Assembly (NCBI RefSeq): GCF_037893015.1
Contig: NC_133658.1
Span: 252,532,518 to 252,596,517 of the forward strand
Reading direction: 5' to 3'
Origin: Macrotis lagotis
Taxonomy: Eukaryota; Chordata; Mammalia; Peramelemorphia; Peramelidae
DNA length: 64,000 nt
Shown: positions 53,124 to 62,789 of the stretch, piece after piece
How positions within the stretch are numbered: position 1 is the stretch's first letter
How the letters are laid out: each line of letters starts with the position of its first letter
Position numbers and translations under genes: made by a program
The notes under the pieces: model-generated
Database searches by the model: none
Told to the model about the DNA's origin: nothing
What the model saw: only the letters and a program-made list of their open reading frames with translations

Positions 53124-53235
53124 TTTTTTCAAGGTAATAGGTTTAAGTGACTTGCCCAAGGTCACACAGCTGAATTTGAACTCAGCTCCTCCTGACTCCG
53201 GTGCTCTAACCACCGTGTCACTTAGCTGCCCCATG
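53124..53235 (-). repeat. SINE-A in L1, internally deleted, 12-bp TSD
   Basis: TTTTTTCAAGGTAATAGG, ACTTGCCCAAGGTCACACAG then directly CTGAATTTGAACTCAG, so the core segment is missing. CTATTTGTTCTT is exact at 53112-53123 and 53236-53247. Confidence 0.92.
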
Positions 53236-54149
53236 CTATTTGTTCTTCTGATACTTTGAGTATTTTATAGTTTTGAAGCTATTACTCTATTTCTTTTGTG
53301 TTATCAGTTTTTATTAATATATCACAATATGTTCTAATTATTATTCTTGTTTCTTCCAGTTGTGCTGTAATTTCACTGTGCTCATTGTTATTTTATTGAT
53401 TAATTGATTCAATTTCCTCCTCTCTTTTTTAAAATCAAATTAAGTAACTATTAATCTTACTAGTCTTTTCAAAGACTTAGCTTTTAGTATTATCATTTCT
53501 AATTATAGGGTTTGATTATAGGGTATGATTTTCTCCCTGAGGATAGCTTCAGTTGCATTCCAGTAATTATGGTTTATTGTTTCATTTTTATTATTTTTTA
53601 TTACATAGTTATTCATTGCTTTTAGAATTTATTCTTTGACCATACTTATTATTTAAGATTTCATTGTTAGGTCTCTGTTTGGGATCTGTGTCTTATGGTG
53701 CCAGAATCAATTTCTATTCTTATTGCATTATGGTTTTTAAATGATGTGTTGTCTACTTCTGCTTTTTTTTGTTTTTGCATTTTTTGGCAATATCTCTGCA
53801 CCATAGGACATGGTCAATTTTTATAGAAGTTCCATGTGTTACAGAGAAATAGTTTTATCTTTTTTGCTGTCTCACTTAGAAGGTGTCATAAGTCTTTTAA
53901 CACTAGTTTCTCCAGAAATTTGTTCAGTTCCATATTTTCTCTTTTAATTTATCTTTCTGTTAGACTGATCCAAAACTGATTGAGGGATATTGAAGTCTTC
54001 TTTCATTACTGTGTTACTACCTATGTCTTCTTGAAGCTCAGATATTTCATTTATGAATTTGAATGCAAAAGTAATTGTAATTTATTGCTGATATTGGGTT
54101 GTTGTCAATGTCTCTGCTATTTCCCACATACAACTCTCCATCATCCAAC

Positions 54150-54389
54150 TTTGCATTTTCATTGGTTATTCCCCTTACCTGGAATTCTCTCCTTTCTCAT
54201 TTCTATTTTTTGACTTTCTTCAAGTTCCTTTTAAAATCTCACTTTCTGTAAAAAACCTTTCCTCATCCTTCTTAATGCTAATTGATCATGTAAATAACCA
54301 AAATTGCTTTATCTTTGCTGTGTAATTTCTATTTTGGAGAATTTGAGAAGTTGTGAAGATCAGAGAAAACACTGAGTCTTCAATTTTTC

Positions 54390-54441
<52 letters not shown>

Positions 54442-54600
54442 GTAATCTTGCTATAAAAATAATTAAACATAATTATTTGCATGTTCTCTTCCTTCCCTCC
54501 ACCTCCAGTAAACTATGAGAACAGGACCAGTTTTTTGGTTTTGCTTTACATCACCAGTGTCTAGCACATTGTTTGACATATAGTGGGATTCTTAAAAAGT
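54150..54600 (+). repeat. L2 3' end with (TA)n inside
   Basis: CCTTACCTGGAATTCTCTCC, TTTCTTCAAGTTCCTTTTAA, AAAACCTTTCCTCATCC, then a TA/TATG tract at 54390-54441, then CATCACCAGTGTCTAGCAC. Confidence 0.75.
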
Positions 54601-54774
54601 AATTTTTCTATTTGTCTTGTCACTGGATTGTAGAATACATGGAGGGAAATATAATATAATAAGACTGGAAGGATATGAAGAGCTCTAAAAGAATTTGATC
54701 CTTCTCCACTGGTTCATTCATTTCCTACCACTATAAACACACCCATATTTTCCCTATCCTGAAAAAACCTTCAT

Positions 54775-54932
54775 TGGGGTGGCTAGGTGGCACAGTGAAT
54801 AGAGCACCAACCCTGGAATCAGGAGGACCTGAGTTCAAATCCGACCTCAGACACTTAATAATTACCTAGCTGTGTGGCCTTGGGCAAGTCACTTAATCCC
54901 ATTTGCCTTGCAAAAACATAAAAAAAAAACCC
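54775..54932 (+). repeat. SINE-A, sense
   Basis: GGTGGCTAGGTGGCACAGTG, GAGTTCAAATCCGACCTC, CATTTGCCTTGCAAAAAC and an A-rich tail. CCTTCA on both sides (within AAAAAACCTTCA and AAACCCTTCA) is the likely TSD. Confidence 0.92.
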
Positions 54933-55185
54933 TTCACTTGATTCTTTCCCTGCTACCAACTATTGTTTAATGTCTCTTCTGCCTTTTGTGGCTAAATTCT
55001 TTGAAAAGGCCATCTAAGATAGGTGCCTCCACTTTGTCTCCTCTCACTCTCCTCTTAACCTTTTTCAGTCTGGTTTCTGACCTTAACAATTCACCAAAGG
55101 ACTCTCTCCAAAGTTACCAAAGATCTCTCAGTTGACAAATCCAGACTTTTTCTCAGTCCTCATTCTCCTTGACCTCTTTGATAAC

Positions 55186-55341
55186 ATTTTTTTTTTTTAG
55201 TTTTTGCAAGGCAATGGGGTTAAGTGGCTTGTCCAAGGCCACACAGCTAGGTAATTATAAAGTGTCTGAGGCTGGATTTGAACTCAGGTATTCCTGACTC
55301 CAGGGCCAGTGCTCTATCCACTGTACCACCTAGCTGCCCCG
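55186..55341 (-). repeat. SINE-A, antisense, 10-bp TSD
   Basis: TTTTTTTTTTAGTTTTTGC, GGCAATGGGGTTAAGTGGC, head CTGTACCACCTAGCTGCCCC. CTTTGATAAC at 55176-55185 and 55342-55351. Confidence 0.93.
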
Positions 55342-55433
55342 CTTTGATAACTTTTGACACTGCTGATCACTCCCTCCCTTGATACTTCTCTACATTTCTG
55401 GGACACTACTCTCACTTGTTTTCTTCCTATCAT

Positions 55434-55459
55434 CCCCCCCCCCCCCCCCCCCCCCCCCC
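55434..55459. repeat. 26-bp poly-C run
   Basis: Uninterrupted C26, then GCCCAGCCC. Very likely unstable or subject to sequencing length error. Confidence 0.95.
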
Positions 55460-55499
55460 GCCCAGCCCTCTTTTGCCCCCTATCTTCCTATTACTATAG

Positions 55500-56089
55500 A
55501 GGGCATTCTTTGTAAATGGTAAAACCCTACCAAAAAGGGATTTATTTGTACTGTCACAATGTTGTCATTTACCTAGTACTTTTAAAATTATTGTTATCTT
55601 TGTTTTTTCTTTCAACTACATTTCCCAATATCATCACCCCTTCTTGATCTTCTTAGTCTCTCTTTCTAGAATTTGGGGAAACTCCCCTTAATCTTACCAA
55701 TGGACAATGGACTTAGAGACAGATGCACAATAAATTCAAGCATGATTTCTTTTATAATGTTGGAATTAAGACCACCTCAATTTTATTTTAGGCTTGATAC
55801 TTCAACTCAGTGAGATCATGTCTCTCAATTATTCCTAAGCCTGAAACTAAATTCTAAAAGATCTTTGGAATTGCACAAGAATTTTGTTCTGATAGGACAA
55901 GTATTGTCCTACTGATCACTTACAAGTTAACAAGAGAGTGGAGAAGGGATTCCATTCAGAAATTGAGGGCATTTTGGCTTTCTAGTATATTCTTGAGAAA
56001 GAACCAGTGGTTTAGCTTTTGCACAAGAATTTTCTTCTGATAAAGAGGCCTCCTCTCCTCCCTCCTTTCCCCCATCCCTCCTCCCACCC
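55500..56089. other. no recognised feature
   Basis: AT-rich, single-copy-looking, ending in a CT tract at 56045-56090. Confidence 0.35.
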
Positions 56090-56235
56090 CCATTCTACAG
56101 ATGAAGAAATTAAGGCAAGAAGAGTTTAAAAGACTTGGCCATGGTCACACAGGTAGTGAATAACAGAGCTGGGACACAGGTCTGAGGTCCAAACCAGTGT
56201 CCTTTCTTATGTGTTATGTTGCCTGATAAATCTTC
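56090..56235 (+). repeat. MIR3-like repeat, right part
   Basis: TTCTACAGATGAAGAAATTAAG, GGTCACACAGGTAGTG, GGGACACAGGTCTGAGG. Confidence 0.7.
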
Positions 56236-56289
56236 TTACCTCAAGATTAATTTCTTTCTGCTACATTATAATATTCCAACCTTGAAATT

Positions 56290-56450
56290 TGAGTAAACTT
56301 TGTCTTTTTTAAATTACTTTATTAATTTTAAGAAGTAATTTTCTCCCTCCCACCCAGTGATATAATTAAAAAATAAACCCTCATAGAAAATATGCATAGT
56401 TCAGCAAAACAAATTTCCCCATGCCTATTACCAAAAATAAATGACCCTGT
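56290..56450 (-). repeat. antisense L1 3'-end fragment
   Basis: TTTTTTAAATTACTTTATTAA, CTCCCTCCCACCCAGTG, ATGCATAGTTCAGCAAAAC and AAATTTCCCCATGCC match the antisense of an L1 3' UTR. Confidence 0.6.
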
Positions 56451-56459
56451 CTTCTAAGA

Positions 56460-56999
56460 GAGTCCTATGAGAAAGAATTCCCTTTGGGTCAGATAGAGGT
56501 AAGAACCTTTCAGTTTCTCCCTGGTCTCTGAGAAGCTTTGATTCCTTTTGGGAGTGAGCCTACTGGAAGGAGGGGCTCTCTGAGGAGACAGGTGAAGTCA
56601 CTGAACCCAGAGGGCCAACCCTGCTCTGCCCATTCTGGCTCTAATGCCTTGACTTTTAGATCAGTGGTGATCTATGAGCCAGGAAAGCCACTTGGTTGGG
56701 AGGACAGCATTCTTCTTCCTTAGGGGGTGAAGGGGGGAGATGTGCAACAATCTGGGCTTGAGCTGACAGGCCAAATTGCCCTGAAGGCTTAGACTTAGAG
56801 GTTCAGGTATGGACAGCCAGGCAGGTGAACATTCCAGCCTTGATGAGGACTTGGGGCAAGTTAGAGCCCAGGGGGCTGGGACCAGCTTAGCTCCTTAGGA
56901 GGTGGAGAGAACCCATAATAAGAGGCTTCAAACCTTAGCCACCCAAATAGGACATCACCTGCCACCTGGCACCTTGTCAGCTCTGATTCAAGGCCTGAG
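56460..56999. other. repeat-free, balanced composition
   Basis: No repeat and no credible frame. The region could hold a conserved element; the sequence alone does not say. Confidence 0.35.
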
Positions 57000-57110
57000 G
57001 GATCATTAATATGACCATAGGATTTAGAGCTGGAAGCAACCTTGAATCATCTGGTTCATTCTCTTTATTTTCTAAATGAGGCCAAGAGAGGAGAGGAGAT
57101 TTATCCAAGT
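57000..57110 (+). repeat. MIR3-like repeat
   Basis: ATGACCATAGGATTTAGAGC, TGGAAGCAACCTTGAATC, ATCTGGTTCATTCTCTTT. 57110-57330 beyond it is A/G-rich and unassigned. Confidence 0.65.
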
Positions 57111-57339
57111 TTCCAAGGAGGGGGAGAAGATGAAGGAAATAAGTGAGGAGAAGAAGAAAGGTAGACAACAAGTGGACAGGTGCATAGAAAAGGATAAAAG
57201 AAGGAATGAAAGAGGGGGAAAACATTTTAAAAAGACACAGGAAATAAAAATAACAGTAGGAGTATTCAATAATGTATTTTATCTATATTATACTTTTAAA
57301 GTTCAATTAATTTAATTTAATTATGTTAAAAAAACATTT

Positions 57340-57520
57340 TAATAGCTGCAATCTTATTTGACCCTTACAGTCTTAGGGGGAGTCATTTTTCTTGTCCCAT
57401 TTTACAGATTTTACAGGACAGGAAGTGACAGGTTACTGAATTTGGGGCAGAACAAACTAGAACCCAACTCTCTTGGCTCTTTGTCTCCTATTCTTCTCGC
57501 TTTATGCCCCTGTACTGCAG
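57340..57520 (-). repeat. MIR, antisense
   Basis: CAATCTTATTTGACCCTTAC, CTTGTCCCATTTTACAG, GAACCCAACTCTCTTGGC. Confidence 0.65.
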
Positions 57521-57610
57521 CAGAGAAAGTTTCTTTGGTAATGTTGGACTTTGTTCTTTAACTTTCAAGCATGTGATTTTCATGTAATGGACATTCAAGC
57601 AAATGCTGTT

Positions 57611-57860
57611 TGAATGAATGAATGAATGAATGAATGAATATATATGAGTAAAGGACTTGTTAAATTAATAAATGAGAAACCAAAGGAGCAAACAAATTAG
57701 TGAACAAATGAAAACTAAAGAATTAGTGAGTTAATATCCAAAGGAATTCCTAAGAGAATAAACAAATAAATTCATTAGTGAATGAATGAGTGAATGTATT
57801 AAATATGAGAGTAAAGAATGAAAGGAAGAAGAAATGAATGAGTTAATTAATGAGGGAATG
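57611..57860. repeat. (GAAT)n core with degenerate GAAT-rich flank
   Basis: Perfect GAATGAATGAATGAATGAAT at 57612-57639, then about 220 bp in which GAATGA/GTGAA/AAATGA motifs recur with many substitutions. It looks like an old, large tetranucleotide array. Confidence 0.8.
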
Positions 57861-58180
57861 AGGAAATTTGACTGAGGTGCCCAAAGAGGCCGGTTTTAAC
57901 AAACCTGATTTGTTAATCACATTAGCAAATGGACGGGTTACTCCTAGGCATAGCCACACACACTTCAGGATGGGTATCTCCCATGAAGTGTGGAGGGAAG
58001 TTCTGGCCAGTTTCATCATGGGAGCAGTACATTATCACACCAGTCTTAGAGCCAGGAACAAAGTCTTAGTTTGTGGAGCTCTGGTCTGAATTATTAGCTC
58101 CTATGACAACACCATTCCTTTTCATTGTCTCCCTGCCCCCACTTTCAAAATCCCAATAAAGCCAGAGGGAAGGTTGGGCA
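57861..58180. other. no recognised feature
   Basis: Repeat-poor; TEAD-like CATTCCT at about 58112. Confidence 0.35.
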
Positions 58181-58745
58181 ATTAGGGAATGGTTAACTGA
58201 AGTTCAGGGAGAGGAAGGAATTTGACCCAAATTGAACATCAAATCAGTGGCAGAGCCAGACCCCAGGAACTGGCTCCCCTGTCTAGGACCTTTTCTCCTA
58301 TTGTCACCTGAACCCATTGGGTCTATCAAGGAAGGTCAGGACCCAGTGTTCCAAGTCTTCCATATGGAGCTGGGGGTGAATCATTGAGCCAAGTCCTCAG
58401 TTTTGTGGGAATCCCTTTTACTTTACTCAGGGCCGGGGCAGTCAAAGTCTTATCAGAAGACAGGAGGGGCAAGGGAGAAGGACCCACAGCAGGTGTCTTG
58501 TGGAGGAGTACAAAATTATTCAACTTTACTTGGGGGAGATAAAGGGGAAGAGCTACACACACACACACACATACAACCGGCCTGGCGGGTCTGTGCACCT
58601 GCCTGTAGAAGGGCAAGACCTGCTGCCTCTTGTTAGGAATGAGCCCTGCCCTGCTCAGGCCTCAGCAGAAAAATGTGCCTGCCGGTCACAGTGGCCCAAG
58701 TTCCGCAAGGAAGAGGAGGAAGGAGGGCTGATGTACTGGGGAGAT
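58181..58745. other. repeat-poor sequence with a MIR trace and short (CA)n
   Basis: 58190-58290 has MIR-like order (AACTGAAGTTCAGGGAGAGG, CAGTGGCAGAGCCAGACCCC). CA run 58555-58571. The remainder is GC-richer and unassigned; open frames there cross the CA run. Confidence 0.4.
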
Positions 58746-58815
58746 ATATGAACTAGGGAGTTCTTGGGCTCTTATCCTGCATATGAACTAGGGAGTTCTT
58801 GCACTCTTATCCTGC
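58746..58815. repeat. 35-bp tandem duplication
   Basis: Two 35-bp units, 58746-58780 and 58781-58815, each starting ATATGAACTAGGGAGTTCTT. They differ at two adjacent bases (GG against CA). Confidence 0.97.
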
Positions 58816-58914
58816 CTTGCTCATTCATTGAATAAGATGTGAAAATTATTTTTTAACTTAAAAATCTCATTTGAGCAGAAAATCCTCATGATAATGATTT
58901 CTCTTCTAGAATAT

Positions 58915-59110
58915 CCAAGCTAGGAGGACCCTTAGAACATTAGAATGTCAGACATAGAACACAGAATGTGGATTGTTAGAATTGGTAGAGACTTCAGAAA
59001 TCACTGAGGCCAACTCCCTCATTTTATAGATGGGGAAATGAAGGCTTAGAGTCTTTCAGTGAGTTGGGGACAGTGATGAATTCAAACCAAGTATCCTGCT
59101 TGTTGGACCA
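58915..59110 (+). repeat. MIR3-like repeat with a repeated 5' part
   Basis: GACCCTTAGAACATTAGAATG then ACATAGAACACAGAATGTGG, followed by CAACTCCCTCATTTTATAG and GGGGAAATGAAGGC. Confidence 0.7.
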
Positions 59111-59121
59111 TAGTCCTTTTT

Positions 59122-59124
<3 letters not shown>

Positions 59125-59184
<60 letters not shown>
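59125..59184. repeat. (CT)n microsatellite
   Basis: About 58 bp of CT, abutting the tail side of an antisense SINE-A and possibly grown from its T-rich end. Confidence 0.95.
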
Positions 59185-59187
<3 letters not shown>

Positions 59188-59285
59188 GTAATTATTAAAG
59201 GTCTGAGGTCGAATTTGAATTCAGTCCTCCTGACTCAAGGGCTGGTGCTCTATCCACTGTGCCACCTAACTCCCTGCCTAACCAC
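59185..59285 (-). repeat. SINE-A head half, antisense
   Basis: TTTTGTAATTATTAAAGGTC, GAATTTGAATTCAGTCC, CCACTGTGCCACCTAACTCC. The part between tail and core has been lost, apparently replaced by the CT run. Confidence 0.8.
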
Positions 59286-59399
59286 GCACCCCCCCCCGTC
59301 CTTTTTCTCTATTTCTACATTGCTTCCTCATGAACTCATCATAGGGCTACATATTCAGCAGGTGCTAAATCAATGCTTTCTCTTTTCCTTATATTTAGA

Positions 59400-60225
59400 G
59401 AAGCTTATGGTTTAGTCAGAATTTTCTTGTGTCTGAGCTCTGTTATCATTATGCTCATCTCAGCATACATTCCAGCTTTGGATGGAATGCCCCAATCCGG
59501 GAAGGGTTGCCCCCCTTCCCCCCCAAACTCCAGCCCCACTTCTTTCTTACCTCCCCAGGACTTGGAGTGGACCCAAAATCCCAATGTCATTGACTCAGAG
59601 AATGGGGTGCTGCCTTGGGCAGGAAAGGGGGTGTTTGGGTGGGTCAGAAGGATAAATAGAGAGATTAGAGAAAGAGAAAGAGATTGAGACAGGGGCCCCT
59701 GGATCAACACATTGCCTTCTCCCAGGGCCTGTTAATATCCAAAGTGCCTGTGATAAGAACCAGTTCCCAGTTCCCCAGGTGGGAGGGTGACAAGTTGTAT
59801 ACAAGACACTATAAACAGCGCCCGCTTGTAAATGCAGATCAAAGACAAAGGGTTTATTTTCCTCTGGATTTCTTCCTCCAGAGTTGACTGGTGGGAGGCC
59901 TGGGAAGGAGGACCAGAGGTCTTGGGGAGGGACCTCTGCGCCAAAGCAGATCCTCCGGACCCCTCTCCTTTGGAGTTTTCTCTATGGGGGATGGCCTGCT
60001 CTGCCATAAATATTTTGATGTAAATGGGGACTTTCTTCTTATCAATGGCCTTCTTGGAGTATAAGCTTGGGCTGGAATCCTTGGGTCAAAGGGTATGAAC
60101 ATTTTAGTTCTTTTATGACAGGCCAGCTCTGAAGAGCCAGTGCGGCTCCCTCTAAAATGGCAGGCTGGGTGGCCAGTCCTGGCTCTGCCATGAACTTGTG
60201 TTCCTTGGGCCATGTCAGAGTCCCT
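59400..60225. promoter_or_regulatory. candidate enhancer, TCF/SOX and nuclear-receptor-like motifs
   Basis: Repeat-free. ATCAAAG (59838-59844) directly followed by ACAAAG (59845-59850), AP-1 TGACTCA (59591-59597), GGGTCAAAGGGTA (60083-60095, imperfect DR1) and CCATAAATATTT near 60004. A few CpGs are kept (GACAAGTTGTATACAAG side and CTGCGCC). Open frames on both strands overlap and lack domains. Regulatory role is inference. Confidence 0.35.
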
Positions 60226-60249
60226 TTCTAAGCCTCAGTTTCTAAGATA

Positions 60250-60345
60250 GCCTAGTAGAATGGAGGGAAGCCTGCACTTGGAGAGCCTGGGTTCAAATTC
60301 CAGGCCTATTATTCCCTTACTATGAGACCCTTGACAAGTCACTTC
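60250..60345 (+). repeat. MIR, sense
   Basis: GCCTAGTAGAATGGAGGG, CTGGGTTCAAATTCCAGGC and GAGACCCTTGACAAGTCAC. Confidence 0.75.
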
Positions 60346-60349
60346 ACAG

Positions 60350-60930
60350 ATTTCCAGAATGACAGGCCTGGAAGGACCCTGGGGCTATGTTTCTATTCCA
60401 ATCCAGCTATGACCTTGTAAAAAGGATATGGTTTCCATTGTATATATAGTTCTTTCTCTATCGCTGACAGGCTGTCATTCAGAGATCTAGTAAGGAGAGA
60501 ACCCACCCCCTCTCAAAGCTTCCCATTTCACTTTTAACAGTTCTCACTCCTAGAAAGATCTTCAAAATCATTAGGATGTCCTTAACTTAAATCTCTCTGA
60601 ACTTTCCACCCTTCCAATTCTACCCTCCAGGGCCAAGCCCTCTCTCACAGAATCAGCCTTTGAATATTTGGAGATATGAATCATGTTCTTGCTTTCCCCA
60701 TCTCCAAGTCTTCTCTGGGCTAAATGTCCTTCTGATCTTTAAAAAGCCCAATTATTAATTCTCTGATCATCTTGTTTGCCCTCTCCTGGATAAGCTTGGT
60801 AAATTCTCTCTGAGCTTCTTTGGGACTCAGTTTTCTTATCTGTAAAATGAGTAGTCTGTAAAAATAGATAGAATTGAAGGTTCTTTCCTGGTCTGGCATT
60901 TTTCATTCTGTATTATATAAAACCTTCTAT
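60350..60930 (+). repeat. old repeat, possibly L3/CR1 tail plus MIR end
   Basis: TCTTCTCTGGGCTAAATGTC and GCCCTCTCCTGGATAAGC resemble an L3/CR1 3' region; GGACTCAGTTTTCTTATCTG and GAAGGTTCTTTCCTGGTC at 60822-60900 are MIR-like. Assignment tentative. Confidence 0.4.
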
Positions 60931-61009
60931 CTGTAACATCTTATGTTCCTATTGAGAACAGCATCTAGGATGACATAGTTATTTTCTTTAGAATAAAGCA
61001 TCTGAAACT

Positions 61010-61245
61010 GAAAAACATAGCCAGTATGCAAAGCACTTTGCAGATATAATCTCAATTGATTCTCACCAAAAGACCTGGGAGATAAGTGCAATTTTTTCAC
61101 CTTCTATTTTACAGAGGGGGAAGCAGAGGCATGTCCAGCATCTTGTAACCATTAAGTGTGAAGAGGGACAATTAAAATTCAGTCTTTTCCTTGACTCTAA
61201 ATCTAATACTTTCCACTATTCCACTCTGCTGCCTCTAATCTGAAG
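61010..61245 (-). repeat. MIR, antisense
   Basis: AAAGCACTTTGCAGATATAA, TCTCAATTGATTCTCACC, TATTTTACAGAGGGGGAAG, ATTCCACTCTGCTGCC. Confidence 0.8.
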
Positions 61246-61299
61246 GGACCTAGGAGAAGATTATAGGCAGCACAAGCTAATTAGAGGAACAAAATAAAT

Positions 61300-61840
61300 T
61301 ATTTACCAAAGAGCCCTGGCTTTTGAATTAGATAATCTAAGTTCAAGTCCCTATTTAAATGCTTGCTATCTGTGTGATTTTGGGCAAGTCACAATTACTT
61401 CCCTGGTCTCAGCTTCCTCTTCTGTAAAATGACAATAGTGAACCTTTCCATGTCTATATCTAGAATCACTTGATCCAAATGAAAACTCAGTTTTCCAGCT
61501 CACCGTTTCCAATGGAGGTATAGCATCCAAAGCAGGAAAAGTATGGAGACTCATATCAAGTCCAAGACCATCAATAAGATGATTCTCACAATCTTTCAAT
61601 TTCTCCTGAAGCTAGACTCCAATATTTTCACTGTACCTGTTGTAGGAAAACCAGTTGAGAGACTCCTTTACATTGACATAGAGAGACATTCATGTTTTCT
61701 TCTTATTTACCCTCCACAAGGCTCAGTTTCTTCATCTACAAAATAGGGGTAGTAAACCCTGCCCTGTCTCTTTATCTTGGATGAAGCCTTTGAAAGTGTA
61801 AAACTGGATGAATGCAAAATACTATTATTATCATTATATG
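61300..61840 (+). repeat. MIR pieces around an unassigned middle
   Basis: 61300-61445 (CTGTGTGATTTTGGGCAAG, CAGCTTCCTCTTCTGTAAAA) and 61715-61840 (CTCAGTTTCTTCATCTAC, AATACTATTATTATC) are MIR. 61446-61714 has no recognised repeat. Confidence 0.6.
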
Positions 61841-61979
61841 TCTTTTGAAAGAGGAGCATGGAGAAGCCAGTGTTTAACTCAAAAGAATGAGGCTCTAATG
61901 GCTATGTTTTAGACATTTCGAGAAAGCCACACCCTACAGGAAAAGCCAGACTCAGAGGTCAATTTGTAGAAGGGAAATT

Positions 61980-62130
61980 TAGAATCTTATAATGTCAAAG
62001 CAGGAAGAGCCTTTAGAAATCTACTCCAATACTATCCTTTCTTAGAGTGGGAAATTGAGATCCAGAGAGGGGAGGGTGACTTATTTAAGGGAATCAATTG
62101 AATAAGGATTAGCATTGGGATAAAATGTGG
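61980..62130 (+). repeat. MIR3-like repeat
   Basis: GAATCTTATAATGTCAAAGC, TAGAAATCTACTCCAATAC, AAATTGAGATCCAGAGAGG. Confidence 0.65.
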
Positions 62131-62334
62131 CTCCTGCCTATACCCTTGCCCCCAGCTTCTTCTCTTGCTAGCTAAACAAAGAAGCCATCCTTTCCAGACT
62201 GGAGCTATAGGCCATTAAAGAAACTTCCTGAAAAATGTGAAATCTAGGGGAAACTGAGTTGTAGAGAGATCAGATGAGGCTGAGAGTCTTTGGGTGAGTA
62301 GAACATAGAAAGGGCTTCCTTTCTTGAAGATAGG

Positions 62335-62480
62335 ATTATGAACAACATGGCATAGATTTAATGCTGGAAGACATCTTAGGAATCATCTAGTCCAACCACT
62401 CTCTTTTCTCATTCATTTTACAGTTGAGGAAATTGAGGGTCAGTATGTTTAATTTATTTTCCCAATAGAGTTAGTGTTCT
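62335..62480 (+). repeat. MIR3-like repeat
   Basis: GCATAGATTTAATGCTGGAAG, GGAATCATCTAGTCCAACC, CATTTTACAGTTGAGGAAAT. Confidence 0.75.
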
Positions 62481-62599
62481 GTAGAGCCAAGTCTCACTAG
62501 CTTTTGGTGGAAGGTCTTAGCAGGGTAACCCAGGGAATCAGTAGGAGATGGTTCAGGTAGATCAAGAAGGTTTGGAATTAACCCAAAGAATTCCCAAAT

Positions 62600-62770
62600 C
62601 AGAGTAGAAAGATCTTGACAAATCATTTTTCTATCTCTAAGCTTTAGTTTCCATTTTGGTAAAATGAGGGTTTGCCAGGAAGGTGGTACAATGGATTAAG
62701 CACTAGAATTGGAGTAAGGAAGACCTGAGTTCAAATCCTGCCTGTCTAAAATTAACCCTATAATTTTGTG
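62600..62770 (+). repeat. MIR end followed by SINE head
   Basis: CTAAGCTTTAGTTTCCATTTTG is MIR-like. Then GGTGGTACAATGGATTAAGC and GACCTGAGTTCAAATCCTG form a tRNA-type SINE head without its tail. Confidence 0.7.
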
Positions 62771-62789
62771 GATGAGTCCTTGTCCACTT

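Larger units (their letters stand above)
51880..54110 (-). repeat. L1 ORF2 (RT region) remnant, antisense
   Basis: Reverse complement is L1 ORF2 debris. Landmarks on the plus strand parallel the antisense of mammalian L1: ATCAGCAAACAAGAATGG, TTTTTAGCATAAATGGG, TTTTGTCAAAGACTTTTTCTG, AATTGGCCTATTTTTTC, GGCAATATCTCTGCACC, TCTATGTCTTCTTGAAGCTC-like end. Two SINE-A copies are inserted. Many stops and indels; inactive. Confidence 0.85.
54690..55480 (+). repeat. L2 ORF2 fragment with two opposed SINE-A insertions
   Basis: GTGGCTAAATTCTTTGAAAAGG, AGATAGGTGCCTCCACTTTG, AGTTACCAAAGATCTCTCAG, ATTCTCCTTGACCTCTTTG, resuming after the SINE with GATAACTTTTGACACTGCTG. Sense SINE-A at 54775 and antisense SINE-A at 55186. 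Confidence 0.85.
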
